DNA from: Apostichopus japonicus | Taxonomy: Eukaryota; Echinodermata; Holothuroidea; Aspidochirotida; Stichopodidae | Assembly (NCBI RefSeq): GCF_037975245.1 | Contig: NC_092562.1 | Span: 5,381,501 to 5,445,500 of the forward strand | DNA: 64,000 bases | Direction: 5' to 3' | Shown here: piece by piece, positions 35,100 to 47,957 of the stretch | Layout of the letters: the number at the start of each line of letters is the position of its first letter | How positions within the stretch are numbered: position 1 is the stretch's first letter | The notes under the pieces: generated by a model | What the model saw: only the letters and a program-made list of their open reading frames with translations | The model's database searches: none | What the model was told of the DNA's origin: nothing | Made by a program: the position numbers and the translations under genes

Positions 35100-36570
35100 T
35101 GCATACAGTATGTGACTGACTTTTACTGCAAAGAGACTGCATAACACATGCACTCAAGGTATTGAATTATATATATGGTTGTAATCTGCACTTCAAATTG
35201 TCTGTTTACATGTAACTCACCCCCCCTCCCACCCACATCCTCTACCCGACCCTATATCAGAATAGAAAATGAATGTGAACCAGTGCATATACATGTACAG
35301 TGTGTTCTATATGTGTGTACATGTTTAGTACAGGTTAAACTAATTTAAATATATATTAAAATATAACAGATTAAACTGCTTAAACATTCAGTTTATACAC
35401 CCCCCTCCCACCCACATCCTCTACCCGACCCTATATCAGAATAGAAAATGAATGTGAACCAGTGCATATACATGTACAGTGTGTTCTATATGTGTGTACA
35501 GGTACATGTTTAGTACAGGTTAAACTAATATATATTTAAATATAACAGGTTAAACTGCTTAAACATTCAGTTTATACTATAAGTCTTTTAATTTAGTGAA
35601 TTATATATAGCAGAAGCAGACACTACATTGCAAGTAATATATTAATATGACATTGAAATATGCACAGTATTGAATTGAATGACCAGTACAGTATGTACTG
35701 TACATGATTGCATGCAAACAGTGGGACTATGTATTTATTGTGCTTGGTGTAAAATAACACTACATACTGAACATGTATACATAGTACACACTGTACATAT
35801 AGTGTGTACTATATGTATAGTGTGTACTATATGTACTACATATGTACACTGGTTCAACTTCATTTTAAGTTATAAAAGACTTTTAACTTAGTGAATTATA
35901 GCAGAAGCAGACACTACATTGCAAGTATATAATATATTAATATGACATTGAAATATGCACAGTATTGAATTGAATCACCATTACATACATGTTTTTTTTT
36001 TTTTGTCTTTTTTTGTCATTACGTATATATAATATGATAATTCTTTAAATAGTATCATGTTATCTTATGTAACGTAGTTTATTTGTGTGTGCAATTCATT
36101 TTTTTTTCTTTTCTTATATTGTTAAGGGGGGGGGGGGGTGGCGGGTCTGCCTCGAAAGAGCCTCGGCTTTCTCAGACCTCCTCCACTTGTCACATACATT
36201 TTGTTCTATTATTGTGTAATACCTTTTGAATGTGGAAACAAATAAATGAAATGAAATGTACAGTGTGTAGTACTGCACATGATTGTGGACAGTGGGACTG
36301 TGTTTTTATTTAGTGCTTGGTGTAAAATAACACTGTACTGAACACACATATAAAGTACACACTGTGCATGTATGCACTGGTACACATTCATTTTCTATTC
36401 TGATATAGGGTTGGGTAGAAGATGTGAGTGGAAGGGGGGGGGGGGGGGGTTGGGTTATGCATGCATACAGACAATTTGAAGCAGATTACCATACCAAATA
36501 ATTCAGTATACCTTGAATGCATGTGCTATGCAGTCTCTTTGCAGTAAAAGTCAGTAATATACTGTATACA
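35100..36570. repeat. Composite inverted repeat, ~1.47 kb, with internal direct repeats
   Basis: The left arm, near 35105-35320 (GACTTTTACTGCAAAGAGAC, CACATGCACTCAAGGTAT, CTACCCGACCCTATATCAGA), reappears as its reverse complement at 36365-36565 (TCTGATATAGGGTTGGGTAG, ATACCTTGAATGCATGTG). The left arm's inner half is also tandemly duplicated at 35220 and 35400 (offset 179-180). A second direct repeat links 35596-35695 with 35876-35985 (GAAGCAGACACTACATTGCA), and a third links 35700-35830 with 36270-36385 (GTGCTTGGTGTAAAATAACA). It looks like a DNA transposon or a duplicated and inverted segment later hit by a LINE. Confidence 0.8.
35996..36258 (+). mobile_element. 5'-truncated LINE 3' end (CR1/L2-like style)
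   Basis: A G tract is followed by GTCTGCCTCGAAAGAGCC and CGGCTTTCTCAGAC, which can fold (36145-36177), then by TTGTGTAATACCTTTTGAAT and a tail AAATAAATGAAATGAAATG. A 3' hairpin plus a short tandem tail instead of poly(A) is the style of CR1/L2-type non-LTR elements. The copy interrupts a repeat: the uninterrupted paralogue at 35680-35710 joins GAATGACCAGTACA directly to the sequence found here on both sides. No coding part remains. Confidence 0.7.
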
Positions 36571-37308
36571 AATCTGCATAATGCACTAGGGGAGGGTGTT
36601 TGGGGGGGGGGGTGTTGGGGGAGGGAGTCAAAGACAGAACACTTTTAATAAATACATTTCAATAGATTCTAATGATGTTTAACATGGTCTCCTTGAATGA
36701 AGATACAATGTTACTAGTGCTATTTCCCCTTGTATGCATGTTTCTGTAAGGCTGATGTTACTCTCATATACGCCACTTTAAGCTGCTCATCAGAGCATTA
36801 ATAATAACTAATACAAAAGATGTTTTAGCCCATTCTTTGCATCATAACTATACACATCTTACTAGTTTTGTATTAAAAACCAAAAATAAACCTTTTAATT
36901 GTGACCGAATTTGACCTTGAAATACCCAAAATATTGGTAAATTGTGATATTTGAGGTTTGCATAATTAGTTTACGCCCATCTTTGGAGAAATATCGAAGA
37001 CACTTCCTCTTCACACCAAACTGCTATTGTCTGTTATACCAAAAATTTCTAATTAACTTGCAAGAGCCAGCTCGAACAGGAACTTTCTGACCACGCATCG
37101 CAACAGAGTTTTTCCAGCTTCCTCTACGTGATAAACTTACATTTACTCTATACAGTAAACTGTACTTTGTTACTTTGCATTTTACTTTCTACAGTACACA
37201 GCAGTATCGAATAAATAGGAAAGCTCATGAGAAAAGATTACCTCTAGACGCAGCCTAGGATTTTAAAGTACATCACTTGGCAGTAGGTAGACGCTACGAC
37301 ATATGACT
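36571..37308. other. Spacer with G tracts, no gene seen
   Basis: A G run lies at 36601-36612. The rest is AT-rich without ORF or repeat support. Confidence 0.45.
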
Positions 37309-37312
37309 TTAA

Positions 37313-37929
37313 AGGAGCATTTTGCGTCCTTTTCTATGATTTTTTTCAACCTCACTGACTCCACTATGCCATAACTGCATACATAATTAGCTTATCTACT
37401 TAAATCTTACTTCAAATGGTGGCATAAAAGTCGAAAAATTTGCAATAATTTGGCTAATTTAACTAAATTTAACTAAACCTGCATCTCTGATTGGTTGAAT
37501 TCAAACTAGTGGGTTTGGGGAACTGAATGCGATTAATTTTATATGTCGAATGCTCGCCAACTAACGTTGTTGGTAGGGAAAAACTTGGCTAATATCTTAG
37601 TTTGCTGTTTTGTGATTTGATGTATGTAAAAAACTTGATGGACATGTTAAAAGAGTAGAAAATGGCGACCAAACGCAAAATGCTCATGAATAAATATACT
37701 ATTCACTGATTGGTGGAATTCAAAGTAGTGGATTTGGAGATTGAAAACTTTGTTGAGGACACTTCTACTCGTTATCGCCATAAATCGTTAATTACTCGCT
37801 AATTAATGCTCTTGGCAGGGTGAAACTTGGATGGTATCTTAGTTTGCTGTTTTATGATTGATACATGTAAAAAAATCGATGCACATGTTAAAAAGGTGGA
37901 AAAAAAGCGACCCAGCGCAAAATGCTGCT
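37313..37929. mobile_element. TTAA-type MITE, 617 bp
   Basis: TTAA at 37309-37312 and at 37930-37933 bracket terminal inverted repeats AGGAGCATTTTGCG (left) and AGCAGCATTTTGCG (right end read on the other strand). The interior has two related halves: GGTAGGGAAAAACTTGGCTA with ATCTTAGTTTGCTGTTTTGT, and GGCAGGGTGAAACTTGGATG with ATCTTAGTTTGCTGTTTTAT. A third terminal-like word, ACGCAAAATGCTCATG (37673), lies between the halves, so it may be a dimer or have captured a second copy. TTAA duplication is typical of piggyBac and Kolobok; I cannot choose between them without the transposase. Confidence 0.8.
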
Positions 37930-37933
37930 TTAA

Positions 37934-38270
37934 GGGGAAATGCAAATACCCCTTGAGGAGAAATACAGTGTGGTAAAATTTCCTGTAGGAAACTGTTTAC
38001 TGGTTATGTGCAGTGTAAAATGGGGATGAGGGGACGATGGGAATAAACCATTGTCACTCTGTCACTCTCAGGTACAGTATAGGTGCTGTATATTACTGGA
38101 ACATCAGCAAAGTTACTGCCTAATTGGGTATAAAGCGCCAAGATTACTGTTTACAGTATATTCACTTCAACTATAGGTCTGGAACTTATTTGTGTTCAGT
38201 TGCAAAGTTGTTCAAAAAAGACATTGCATGAAATGATCAGACTGACCACTTAGACAGTGTACCACAATAA
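37934..38270. other. Spacer next to the MITE, nothing identified
   Basis: CCCCTTGAGGAGAAATACAG (37956) loosely resembles the hairpin arm of the 858-bp satellite (TTAAGGAGAAATACAA). One short word is not enough to claim homology. Confidence 0.35.
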
Positions 38271-38440
38271 GGCAATGTATATCGGCCACCCTCAGGAAAA
38301 TTATTTTTGGGCTTATTTCCAGGTATCATCACTGATTTTATTACTAGGACAGTTTTAAGAATACAATTTAAAGTACAGATGATATGAAAATCAGGACGAT
38401 TGAAGGAGAATTGACCTATCTTAGAAAAATGAAGTAGAAA
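38271..38440. repeat. Dispersed repeat, copy 1
   Basis: AAAGTACAGATGATATGAAA, TCAGGACGATTGAAGGAGAA and TTAGAAAAATGAAG match the copy at 40395-40596 in the same order. The first halves match only partly (AGGCAATGTATATCGGCC versus AGGTAATGTACATCCGCC). Confidence 0.75.
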
Positions 38441-40394
38441 TGGTGAGATTTTGCCCGGATAGCCATTTCAAAGGAGCGGGACCACTGCTCTAAACTTTCA
38501 CCCCTTGCAGCTCAAAATCTTGACATTAAAGGTATGGGATTAACAAGTGCCATGATAGGCCAAGTCATCAGCTATGAGGAAATGGGTAGGAATGCCATAA
38601 AGGACATATCTTCTATGCTCTAGGGGCCCTCTAAGGAAGACAAGTTTAGTGTGTTAGTCAATGGAGAAGAATAAAATGTTGTGGTACGCTTATAAGAAAT
38701 GTGATTTCTCTCAGTTTAGCCCCAAAAAAGCAAATTATAGGCTAACATGGTCAGGCTACTGTAGCCGTTGATATTTCAGGTGAAATGTTTCATGATTTCA
38801 TGCTTGAGTGATTTTGAGGGGGGAAATTCTTATTTAGCTAAAAAAATGGATTTTCAGGGTTGAGATCATATAACTCACTTTTGGCTGAGCTTTTGTCTCA
38901 CATAGCAACTTGCATTTTGTAATGTTTGACATTATTTTAAAGAATGGTGAAGATGATGCTACTCCAAGTCTCCAACATATTTCAGTAGGCTTAAATTCAA
39001 GATTGCATTACCATAGTTGAAGGACTATGGAAAGGAAGTTTCATGAAATTTACTTACCAACGGTAATTCAAAAGTAACACAGTTGAACAACTATAGATGA
39101 TGTTTGGGCAGTACAAATTAGCAAATTATACTTGGAATTTCATTGTTCCAGAGTTGATACAGTTCAGATTCAGCCCTGCCGTGTCAGTGTTGTTGTTGAA
39201 GAGCATGATTTCTGCCATAATTTACACCTGTAGGTAAGTAATGTTATAACAATGAACTAGAACTAAAGTATGCCCGGGATAACACAGACTTCTGCTGTTT
39301 ACTAGCAATTGGGATGGTATAGTCCCAGGTATAGCCAGCATAGTGCTCCTACCATGTGTCATTGTCAGTCTGGGTATCATTTTGACTTCTCTGTATTAAA
39401 ATACATTGTGTTGGGCTATACTTATCTGTAACTTACAGTAGTTGTCAAAAATGTATGGCAGAATCATCAATATACAGTAGGTCTATATAATTGGCTGGTT
39501 TACAGTATTCATAGAACAAATTCTGACTTGTGAGTCCTTAATTGAGACACAAGTATATAAAAAATCTGCAAGGTACAGTACAACTAAACACCTCAATTTG
39601 CATGGTTCAGATGCATAAATAAAATATATACTGGCTTCTCCCAAAATGTGCCCTGACATGGGCATGGCCTGGCTTAATCCAGCTGTTAGTGTTAGTTGGT
39701 GATGTACTTTGCTTCTTCTCGGTAAACACCAACCCCCTTTTACTTATTTGCAGATCATGGGAAAGGTGTAGAATTGAACAAATATGCATTAAATGTAAAT
39801 GTAACAGGAAAATGTGGTATAGCAGTCCTTGACTAGTCAATTGTGAGGCTAGTTTTAACCTTATTTAACACAAGGCAGTGTTTAGAGGGCGCCCTCTATA
39901 ATGAAATCTCAATAAATAAACACCTAAAAACACCTACTTTACAATCTCAATTGCTTTCTGCCAGTTGTAAACTTTTATCCTGCAGTTCAGTTATCTCCTT
40001 GAAGAATTTATACTCTTTAAATCCCAAATAAGATCAAATTTATATTTAGTGTTTCTTTTGCTCTATGCCAGGTCTGGGACCCCCCTCCCAGCCCGATTAT
40101 CATCTCCTTAGAAAGGACTCGCAGAACCTGGAGACAGGTTTGTGCATAGTAAAGGACTTTTGAAGTACAAAATAATCAACAGGAATTTTCCAGAGAATGT
40201 AAGAAACAGATGGATTGAAAGCACAGCAACGAGGCTAGAGCAGAAATCCATTTCAAGCTCAAATTTGACCCAGCTGAGCTCTTAAAAAGTTGATATTGGG
40301 GATCAAACAGAAAAATAATTACAGATACTTTAATGCTTTGTAGTTTAGTTTACCTCAGGAGAAGAAGAAAAATTTCACGAGGCTTAAGGTAGCA
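38441..40394. other. Long non-coding stretch, no gene called
   Basis: The overlapping minus-strand ORFs at 39483-39840 lack convincing splice sites or codon character. No tandem structure. Confidence 0.45.
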
Positions 40395-40596
40395 TACTAC
40401 AATTAGGTAATGTACATCCGCCAAAAAAATGCCTAAAATGAGCCACCGAACTTGTTGTTTTTGGCTAATTTCCAGCTATCATTTTCGATTTTGTAAGTTA
40501 GGATGTTTATGAGTACTTACAAGTTAAAGTACAGATGATATGAAAATCAGGACGATTGAAGGAGATTTGACCTAGTTTAGAAAAATGAAGGAGAAA
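40395..40596. repeat. Dispersed repeat, copy 2
   Basis: Same orientation as the copy at 38271-38440. The most similar part is 40527-40592 (AAAGTACAGATGATATGAAA and GATTGAAGGAG). The interval holds some sequence missing from copy 1. Confidence 0.75.
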
Positions 40597-41360
40597 TGTA
40601 CAGTACTCTCTACCCACTACTTTTTCAAGTTATTAGTATTTTGACTTACTGTGTTGTGTGTTAGGGTGGCAGCTGTGCGAATATACTTCTTGAAATGTTT
40701 AAAAAGGTGTATAAATTGTGATAAGGATTCACCTGCTAGCTGAACTTTACTAAGTGTTTAATACTGTGTATCCAACTCAAACTTCATTGGCTTAAATGAA
40801 GATCACCCCTTGTACACAGTCATCTCTCTGAGCAAGTTATTGCCATAGTGGAAGTATGCAATTAAAACTTCATACAACGTACCTTTTTTCACACACACAT
40901 TTTAATACCTCAGTTACATTCAGGAGTATTGGTTCTCTTGTTCATTTGTAATCTGCTATAGGTCAACTTCTTTTGCTGGTTTACTTTTGAGATCAAACAT
41001 ATTCTATTGTTTGATTTTTAGTACTTATGCTTTATCTTCTCCTAATCTTACCATCCTTTAAGTGTAATTGCCAGCTAAAATTGCCCATATTCGCTGGTTA
41101 TTACATTTCTCTCATTCTGGACCATATGGATTTATCTCATCCTCTCTTGGGATACTAAGCTTGCACTCAACTTTTACAGCTAGAACTCCAGGTTTCAACA
41201 CTTCCAGGAAACATACCTTCATCGCGGCTCTGATGACCTTGGATGACTTTGACCTAGTTTCTAATATTTTAATAAAATCTGATAGATTAGTGGATGGGAT
41301 GGGCTTTTTACAGTACTTACTTGGTTTGGTAGTGTCCATTGTAATTGCTTGATCCCATAG

Positions 41361-41524
41361 TCATACAGGGCTCCTCCTTTCTTCCAATTGATTATCAATG
41401 CAAACAGGTCTACATAGCTTTGCTTCTCCTTTGCTATGATAACTTTCATCTTGGTCTTTTGACAATTTTGGCATTTTCCACTTCCATGGTTCACCAACAG
41501 TTCCAAAGATGGCCCACCACTTGA
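41361..41524 (-). CDS. Candidate coding exon, frame uncertain
   Basis: After a possible acceptor (CAACTGAATAG|TCAAG) one frame gives two leading bases, 53 codons and TGA. It reads KWWAIFGTVGEPWKWKMPKL, then SKDQDESYHSKGEAKLCRPV, a hydrophilic, protein-like composition, with ATTAAA further downstream as a possible polyadenylation signal. A second frame is open for 68 codons from the same acceptor and ends exactly at a consensus donor, ACCAA|GTAAGTAC (exon end 41321). A better pyrimidine tract (ATCTTTTTTTAATAG) lies 19 bases further upstream, but every frame from it except one soon stops. At most one frame is coding. No family recognised. Confidence 0.35.
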
Positions 41525-44500
41525 CTATTCAGTTGCATCCATGCTATTAAAAAAAGATTTGCAAAGCCAGAAAGTCAATTGATTTAGTGATTTCTTGCCA
41601 ATATGATAAGCAACTGTGGATACTATATTCATCTACATTTAGTATTGCTGATCAGAATGTGTAATTTAGTATAATGGGCTTGCAGCAATGATTGATGTAC
41701 ATGCAAATACAAAGAAAGCTGGAGTTCAAACAAATTCCCACTTCTTCAGTGATGAGAGTGAGACTTAATTATAAAGGTTCTCACCTATAACTAACCTCTA
41801 ATTGACTTCAAGTGACCCTTGACTCTATGGAAAACAATGGGATCATCTATTCAGCATACTATAGGTTCCCCTAAGTTACATTCATACCTTCAGATATTGT
41901 ACTATAGAGGTTTTCCAACCATGATCTGTTGACCTAAACTGACATCATGACTTGCATTAAACACGACTGCGATTATCTTCTTACTAATTGCTACCAAAAA
42001 GTTTGAAGCTCAAAACTTTTCACTCATGGAATGTCATGTTTACAGACTTTGACCTAAGTTGACCCAATTTAACTTTGACCTTGATGTAAAATAATAGAGA
42101 CCATCAAACATGATATATCTTTGAAAACTAACTTCCAAAAAATTTAGTTACAACTATTAAATAATACAAGTAATATGACTAAACTTCCAAATTAAACTAA
42201 CATTAATTGTGAACAAACTACAATGTACTCATAGTCTCACATGTAATACCTGTGCAACACGATTCAGTCTCCCAATTAACTGAAAACAACAAGAATAATC
42301 CCAGCACTGCATTACACATGTACACACACATCAAACATAAATTTACTAACTGCAGATTATCCCAGGGCTACTTAAATCTATCCTTTTAACAATTTGCTTA
42401 AAATACAGACTACTCACTACCAATAAACATGGCTGATTGTTACACAACTATGGAAAATGTGGCCCAAAACGAAATCAATTTTTCAATTCATGCTGTTTTG
42501 GCATCTTTAACGTCTCGTGAACCCATTCCCATTACTTATTTTCCAAATCACACATAAATTTGCCATTTATATGAAGGGGTATTGAATTGATACAAACTCA
42601 CCTTTCATAATTCTTCATTCCTCGACTGTACTCCTCATCGGGCCTTGCACTACCCTAAATTTAAACGATGGCTAAGCCCTGTACGTACTGCAGCATAAGC
42701 AATATACCTCCTGCTTTATGGCTGTGGCGAACGTTGTTATTGACACAAGTGTAGCCATTGCCTATGAGACTGTGTACACAGGTTCTACGGTATGACAACA
42801 ACCCCTATTGCGGGATGTCGGAGTAACTGCATTCGGCGATTATGGCAATGTTTTAAAACTGCTGGTAATTTGGTGGTATTTGTGTTGGATGCTGTACCAT
42901 ATCTTCAAACTACACCAGGTAAAGTTACACAGAAATGAACAAATAACTTGATGCACGGCAAAGTCCAGGATGGTTAGATATTAAACGGTTGTTCCTGCTG
43001 CTAGAAGTAGTGGAACTGAGCTGCCTCCAGCAAGCATATATGCTACTGGGTGCATGTCAGTTAGATGACAACAATTGAAAGTGGAAGCTTGATGTGACAT
43101 CAGTTCTAATTTGCATATATATGGGGGTCTAAAGTTCAACACAAATACACTACACTTCCTACTGCCATCAGTCTTGCTTATAAATGCAACACTGATATAA
43201 TCATGACCCACTTCGACTCACCCCTGATCCAGGGATTCACAACACAGTCACGCTGATAACTGACATCTTAGGTAAAGCATGGAGCTATAAAGCTCCATGG
43301 GTAAAGTGAGGCATATGGGATTCAAATGATCCACATTTAACTCTCCATGTTTAGGGTACAATCATTCCATTGATAGGTGCATAGCTTGGGCCTACAGGCA
43401 AATGAAACGTACACCCGTCTGTAATTAATTGTTTGTTCTGCTTATATAGTTGTGAAGCATATTCTAGTTTGTTATTGTTATTATGATGTCACCCATGGCT
43501 CGCGCATTGTTGGATTGCGCTGTGGTGAGGCGGGATTAAAATCACGCGCTATTGGAAGTGTATGTTCTGTACATTTTGAGTTGATCAGTACTTAGATGTT
43601 ATCAGTGTAAGCTAAGGCCCGGCTTTCCGTTCCCGAACTACCTAAAATAAGCCTTACATAGTCACTAAATCAATACAGGATTCTTGGCATAGTATGGGAA
43701 AATTTGAGTTCATCAGTACCTTGAGTAAATTAGAGCGTACAAAATGATAGTAGAGCACATAGGAGACAAATGGTTCGAACGTAGACAAATATATATATAT
43801 CTTTTCAAAATCCCTTCATATATCTAATTTTGCATCCCTCAAGAAATGTAAAGATGCATCAAAACATGGAAGTAATTCGTTATTTGATGAAGACAACCAA
43901 AGAAAACATTATCCTTTCAATTATGCAATTATTGCACTGTACCATGCTATTCAAGTAAAGGTATGTGATTGAATCAACACATCTGTTCATTGCAATGTGT
44001 TTGTCATATGCTAATACAGTTCCATTAATGCTGGCCTATTTCACACTTTTTTGGCAGAATTCGGATTTGCAAAAGTTTGATGAATACACAGCAAGGTCAA
44101 CCTTTCTTGATTTATCCCGCACTTTTCACTGAAAATGATTCTGATTAGGTGATTGACCCACGGAACCAGCACGCTACATTGTCACAAAACAGATCAAAAG
44201 AGAAACCATATCCTTCGAACGTAATCCTATCCCTAACCCTATGCTCAAGAAATGGGCGATCACAACACACTGGGCCTATACCTATTAGATAACGTTAGAC
44301 CCAGCTGGTTCTGCGAAAAAAATATGCACCAAGAGACTATTGTTGCTAATATGATACAACATCCTTTTTGTCATTATTTTTTTGCGCGTGCAACATAATA
44401 TAAACATGACCCACACGTACATTGACTCATTCCTGTTAAAATGGCTCACCCCACGGTGACACTGATGTCTGACATTTTTATTTCCAAAGACCGATGGCAT

Positions 44501-44726
44501 ATGAAAACTTTGTCCTGAGTTCAGGGGAAAATCATTCGATCGACAAATGCATTACAGAAGTCACATTAAGTCCACATGGTTTGTCTGACCAATATCCAGT
44601 AAGAACTGAGAACATCGGCGATTGTGTCACAGAGCGATTAAAGAAATCAAACGTAACATCTGTGGTTTTGATTTTTAGTTTGTTTTAGTAAATAATCTTC
44701 GAGTAATCGTTTAAATTTAAACTTAC
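41525..44726. other. Non-coding stretch, possible minus-strand first exon near 42.75 kb
   Basis: On the minus strand near 42760, GGCAATGGCTACACTTG has a good start context (G at -3 and +4), opens a frame MATLVSITTFATAIKQE and meets a possible donor GAG|GTATAT. The bases upstream of it are CG-containing (ATCGCCGAATGCAG). This is weak evidence, so I record it here and not as a gene. The rest is AT-rich with no repeat identified. Confidence 0.25.
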
Positions 44727-44783
44727 GGGCCCATTGTCACTATCGCCAAGTTCAATTACCAGCGATCCATCAACAACGAACAT
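44727..44783 (-). CDS. Candidate first coding exon
   Basis: GACGACGAAATGTTC opens a 19-codon frame, MFVVDGSLVIELGDSDNGP, which ends in phase 0 at a consensus donor, GGGCCC|GTAAGT. The acidic, codon-like composition and in-phase donor fit a first coding exon. The frame is also open upstream to a possible acceptor (CTGTATACAG|CAACTC), which would make it an internal exon of 93 bases. Two NRF1-like sites lie 110-160 bases upstream of the ATG. I do not recognise the peptide and cannot show that it joins the exons at 41.4 or 25 kb. Confidence 0.4.
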
Positions 44784-44887
44784 TTCGTCGTCGCTACAAC
44801 ACTTAGACCAGAGTTGCTGTATACAGTATGATATAAATAATGTATGATGTACGGTACCTTTCCTCCAATCCTGTACACGAAAAGTAA

Positions 44888-44947
44888 AAGTGCATACTGC
44901 GCATGTGCACAAAGATTTAAGTGCATACTGCGCATGTGCACAAAGAT
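44888..44947. promoter_or_regulatory. Two NRF1-like sites in a 31-bp tandem duplication
   Basis: CTGCGCATGTGCAC occurs at 44897-44910 and 44928-44941 inside a duplicated segment starting AAGTGCATACTGCG. It differs by one base from the NRF1 consensus YGCGCAYGCGCR. NRF1 sites often sit close to start sites of housekeeping and mitochondrial genes. The position just upstream of the minus-strand ATG at 44783 fits, but function is inferred. Confidence 0.4.
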
Positions 44948-44951
44948 ACAT

Positions 44952-45710
<759 letters not shown>

Positions 45711-45787
45711 CCGGGAAGACACCGGGAAGAGAAAGAGGAACAGTGACATAATTACAGCGCTGATCCCTATTATATACACAGGGTAGC

Positions 45788-46747
45788 CAGTGACGGATCA
45801 AGGATATCAGAAGGGGCGTGTGCCTCACCCCACCCCTTACACCGACAACTCCAATTTTTACGTTTCCAATTTTTCCTCTCTCACTCATGATCTATATATA
45901 TACTATATATGGTCTATCATAACGCGTGTGTGTGTATACGCCTTAACAAAATGTAGAATTGTGCTATGAAACCAACTGTGGCTGGTCTCGAACTCGACCG
46001 TGTCGTCGGGGAACATGACGCATTTCGGGAAGGGGGGCGAATTAGGGGCTGCACCCCCCCCCCGCCTCCTACGCCTATGTGTATAGTGTTCGGTTTCGGA
46101 AATATATGTTGTTTTTTTTATTTCCTTCAACCAAGTTTTATAATAGCCGTTATAAGAGGTTTTAATATTTGTACACCAATAAATTAACTGTGCCTGAATT
46201 TTCGACAATTTCTGACCAACATTCTTCATCACACTTCCCTCTACTCGTGCAATTTTCACCGGTCAGTTAGGGGTTCAAGGAGGTTTTTCTATGTTGGTTG
46301 TCCATTGATGAAATTTTGTACAACATTATGGGTATGTTTTGAAGTGAGTTTATTCACGAGAAATGTGAATTTTCAAATTCTGAACGAATGATGGGCTTAA
46401 AACCTTGAAAAGTGGGGCTGACGGATATTGTGGGCCGCGACGTAGAATCACCTACAAAAGCAATGATCCACAGGACATGCGATGAGTTCGAACATGATTT
46501 GTGACTGGTGACAATCTTCAAAAAGGTTATGGATGGAAAAAACTATTGGGAAATACTTGGTTCTCAGGCAAAAAAAGTGCACATCTGCATGGTTGGTCAT
46601 TTTCAAGCCCGAGAAGTGCCATTTCCGGTGATCTGGGTGGTATCAAAACAAGAAATTTTCTTGTACGCTGCGCGCCAACTGATGGTGGCGCTCCGCTTAG
46701 ATAGTAATTCGCGCCCCCCGGGTTAGAAAATCCTTGATACGCCCCTG
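45788..46747. mobile_element. hAT-like element remnant, ~960 bp
   Basis: It begins CAGTGACGGATCAAGGAT and ends ATCCTTGATACGCCCCTG, which reads CAGGGGCGTATCAAGGAT on the other strand, matching at 15 of 18 positions. The last ~130 bases (GAAGTGCCATTTCCGGTGAT, GGTGGCGCTCCGCTTAGATA) are shared with the MITE at 52913-53285, so both belong to related families. A C tract with CGCCTCCTACGCCTATG near 46060 resembles the end of a further element nested inside. The flanks AGGGTAGC and ATTTATAT do not match; the right one is already microsatellite. No transposase ORF is present. Confidence 0.6.
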
Positions 46748-46806
<59 letters not shown>

Positions 46807-47062
46807 TATATATATATATATATATATATAGATAGATATATATATAGATATATATATAGATATATATATAGATATATATATATATATATAGATATATATA
46901 TTGATATATATATAGATATATATATAGATATATAGATATATATAGATATATATATAGATATATATATAGATATATAGATATATATATATAGATATATATA
47001 GATACATATAGATATATAGATATATATATAGATATATATGGATATGTATATAGATATATATA
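46748..47062. repeat. TA / TATAGA microsatellite
   Basis: TA repeats grade into TATAGATATA variants up to CTATGGGTGTG. The array starts directly at the right end of the hAT-like remnant. ORFs here are artefacts. Confidence 0.95.
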
Positions 47063-47119
47063 TCTATGGGTGTGTGTGACCACTAATGTCATTTTCTAAT
47101 AGCCTCAGTTGTATTAACA

Positions 47120-47260
47120 TCTTCAACATTGAGCTTTCCATTTAAAATGATTTCAATTCATGTATTTTCATTTTCATTTTCATTTTACTTTATTGTTGAC
47201 TTTAGGCACAAAGTTAATGCGATTATGTTGTACACCGTGCAGAAACACCGTTTCCAGTTC
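47120..47260 (-). mobile_element. Possible LINE 3' tail
   Basis: Read on the minus strand, ATTAACTTTGTGCCTAAAGT leads into CAACAATAAAGTAAAATG and a tail of GAAAAT repeats. A short tandem tail after a conserved-looking end is the style of CR1/L2-like LINEs. No hairpin or coding remnant was found. Confidence 0.3.
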
Positions 47261-47955
47261 AGGAACTGACCCTAGGGGCGGGGTGGGGGTGGGGGTGGAT
47301 GACACTTAAAACATCTGCGACTCATCAATTAAAGTTTAAAGTTGAGTATCTTGGGAACCGGAATAGCTATAAAACATAAATAATTCTCAAATGTTTCACA
47401 AATCGAGACTAAAATTCTGCCTTAATTCATCATTTACTGCAGTCATTTCTGACTATGTTTAATTATTCATTAAGTATCCATTTATTTGTTCGATGATTTA
47501 CGTCATTGAAATGTTACCAATTACCGTATGACGTAGTCAATATAGACCTGCATACTTTACTTAAGACGATAGTGGCTTAACATTGTATGCCCCACTGTAC
47601 AGAGATTGTAACTAATGACACACTATAGTGACATATAGGTGATATAGTTAATGTACGTTATATCGAGTTAGGAACTATTAAAAATGATATAAGGAAAGGA
47701 ATAATAATTGTACTAATTATGACAAACGTGTTTACTATTTCTATTTAAGTGATGCTAATTATCTTGAAATTGCTAACGGATCAACACCGTGTAATTTTTG
47801 TTTTTTAAATATTTGCGTCAATCAGAAGGCCGATCGTTGTAACACTTAACAAAGAAAGGTGTGTGTTTGTGTTCTACTTTCGGTCAAACAGAAGACCTTT
47901 TATTTGGAAGTAACAGTGCAACACCTAATAGTATGTATTCAATTATCGAAAACTA
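47261..47955. other. AT-rich spacer, nothing identified
   Basis: A G-rich patch (GGGGCGGGGTGGGGGTGGGG, near 47275) could form a quadruplex. Otherwise featureless. Confidence 0.45.
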
Positions 47956-47957
47956 TA

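Noticed and set aside
42981-43211. 76-codon minus-strand ORF as an exon
   Set aside because: No adequate acceptor or donor at its ends and no recognisable motif.
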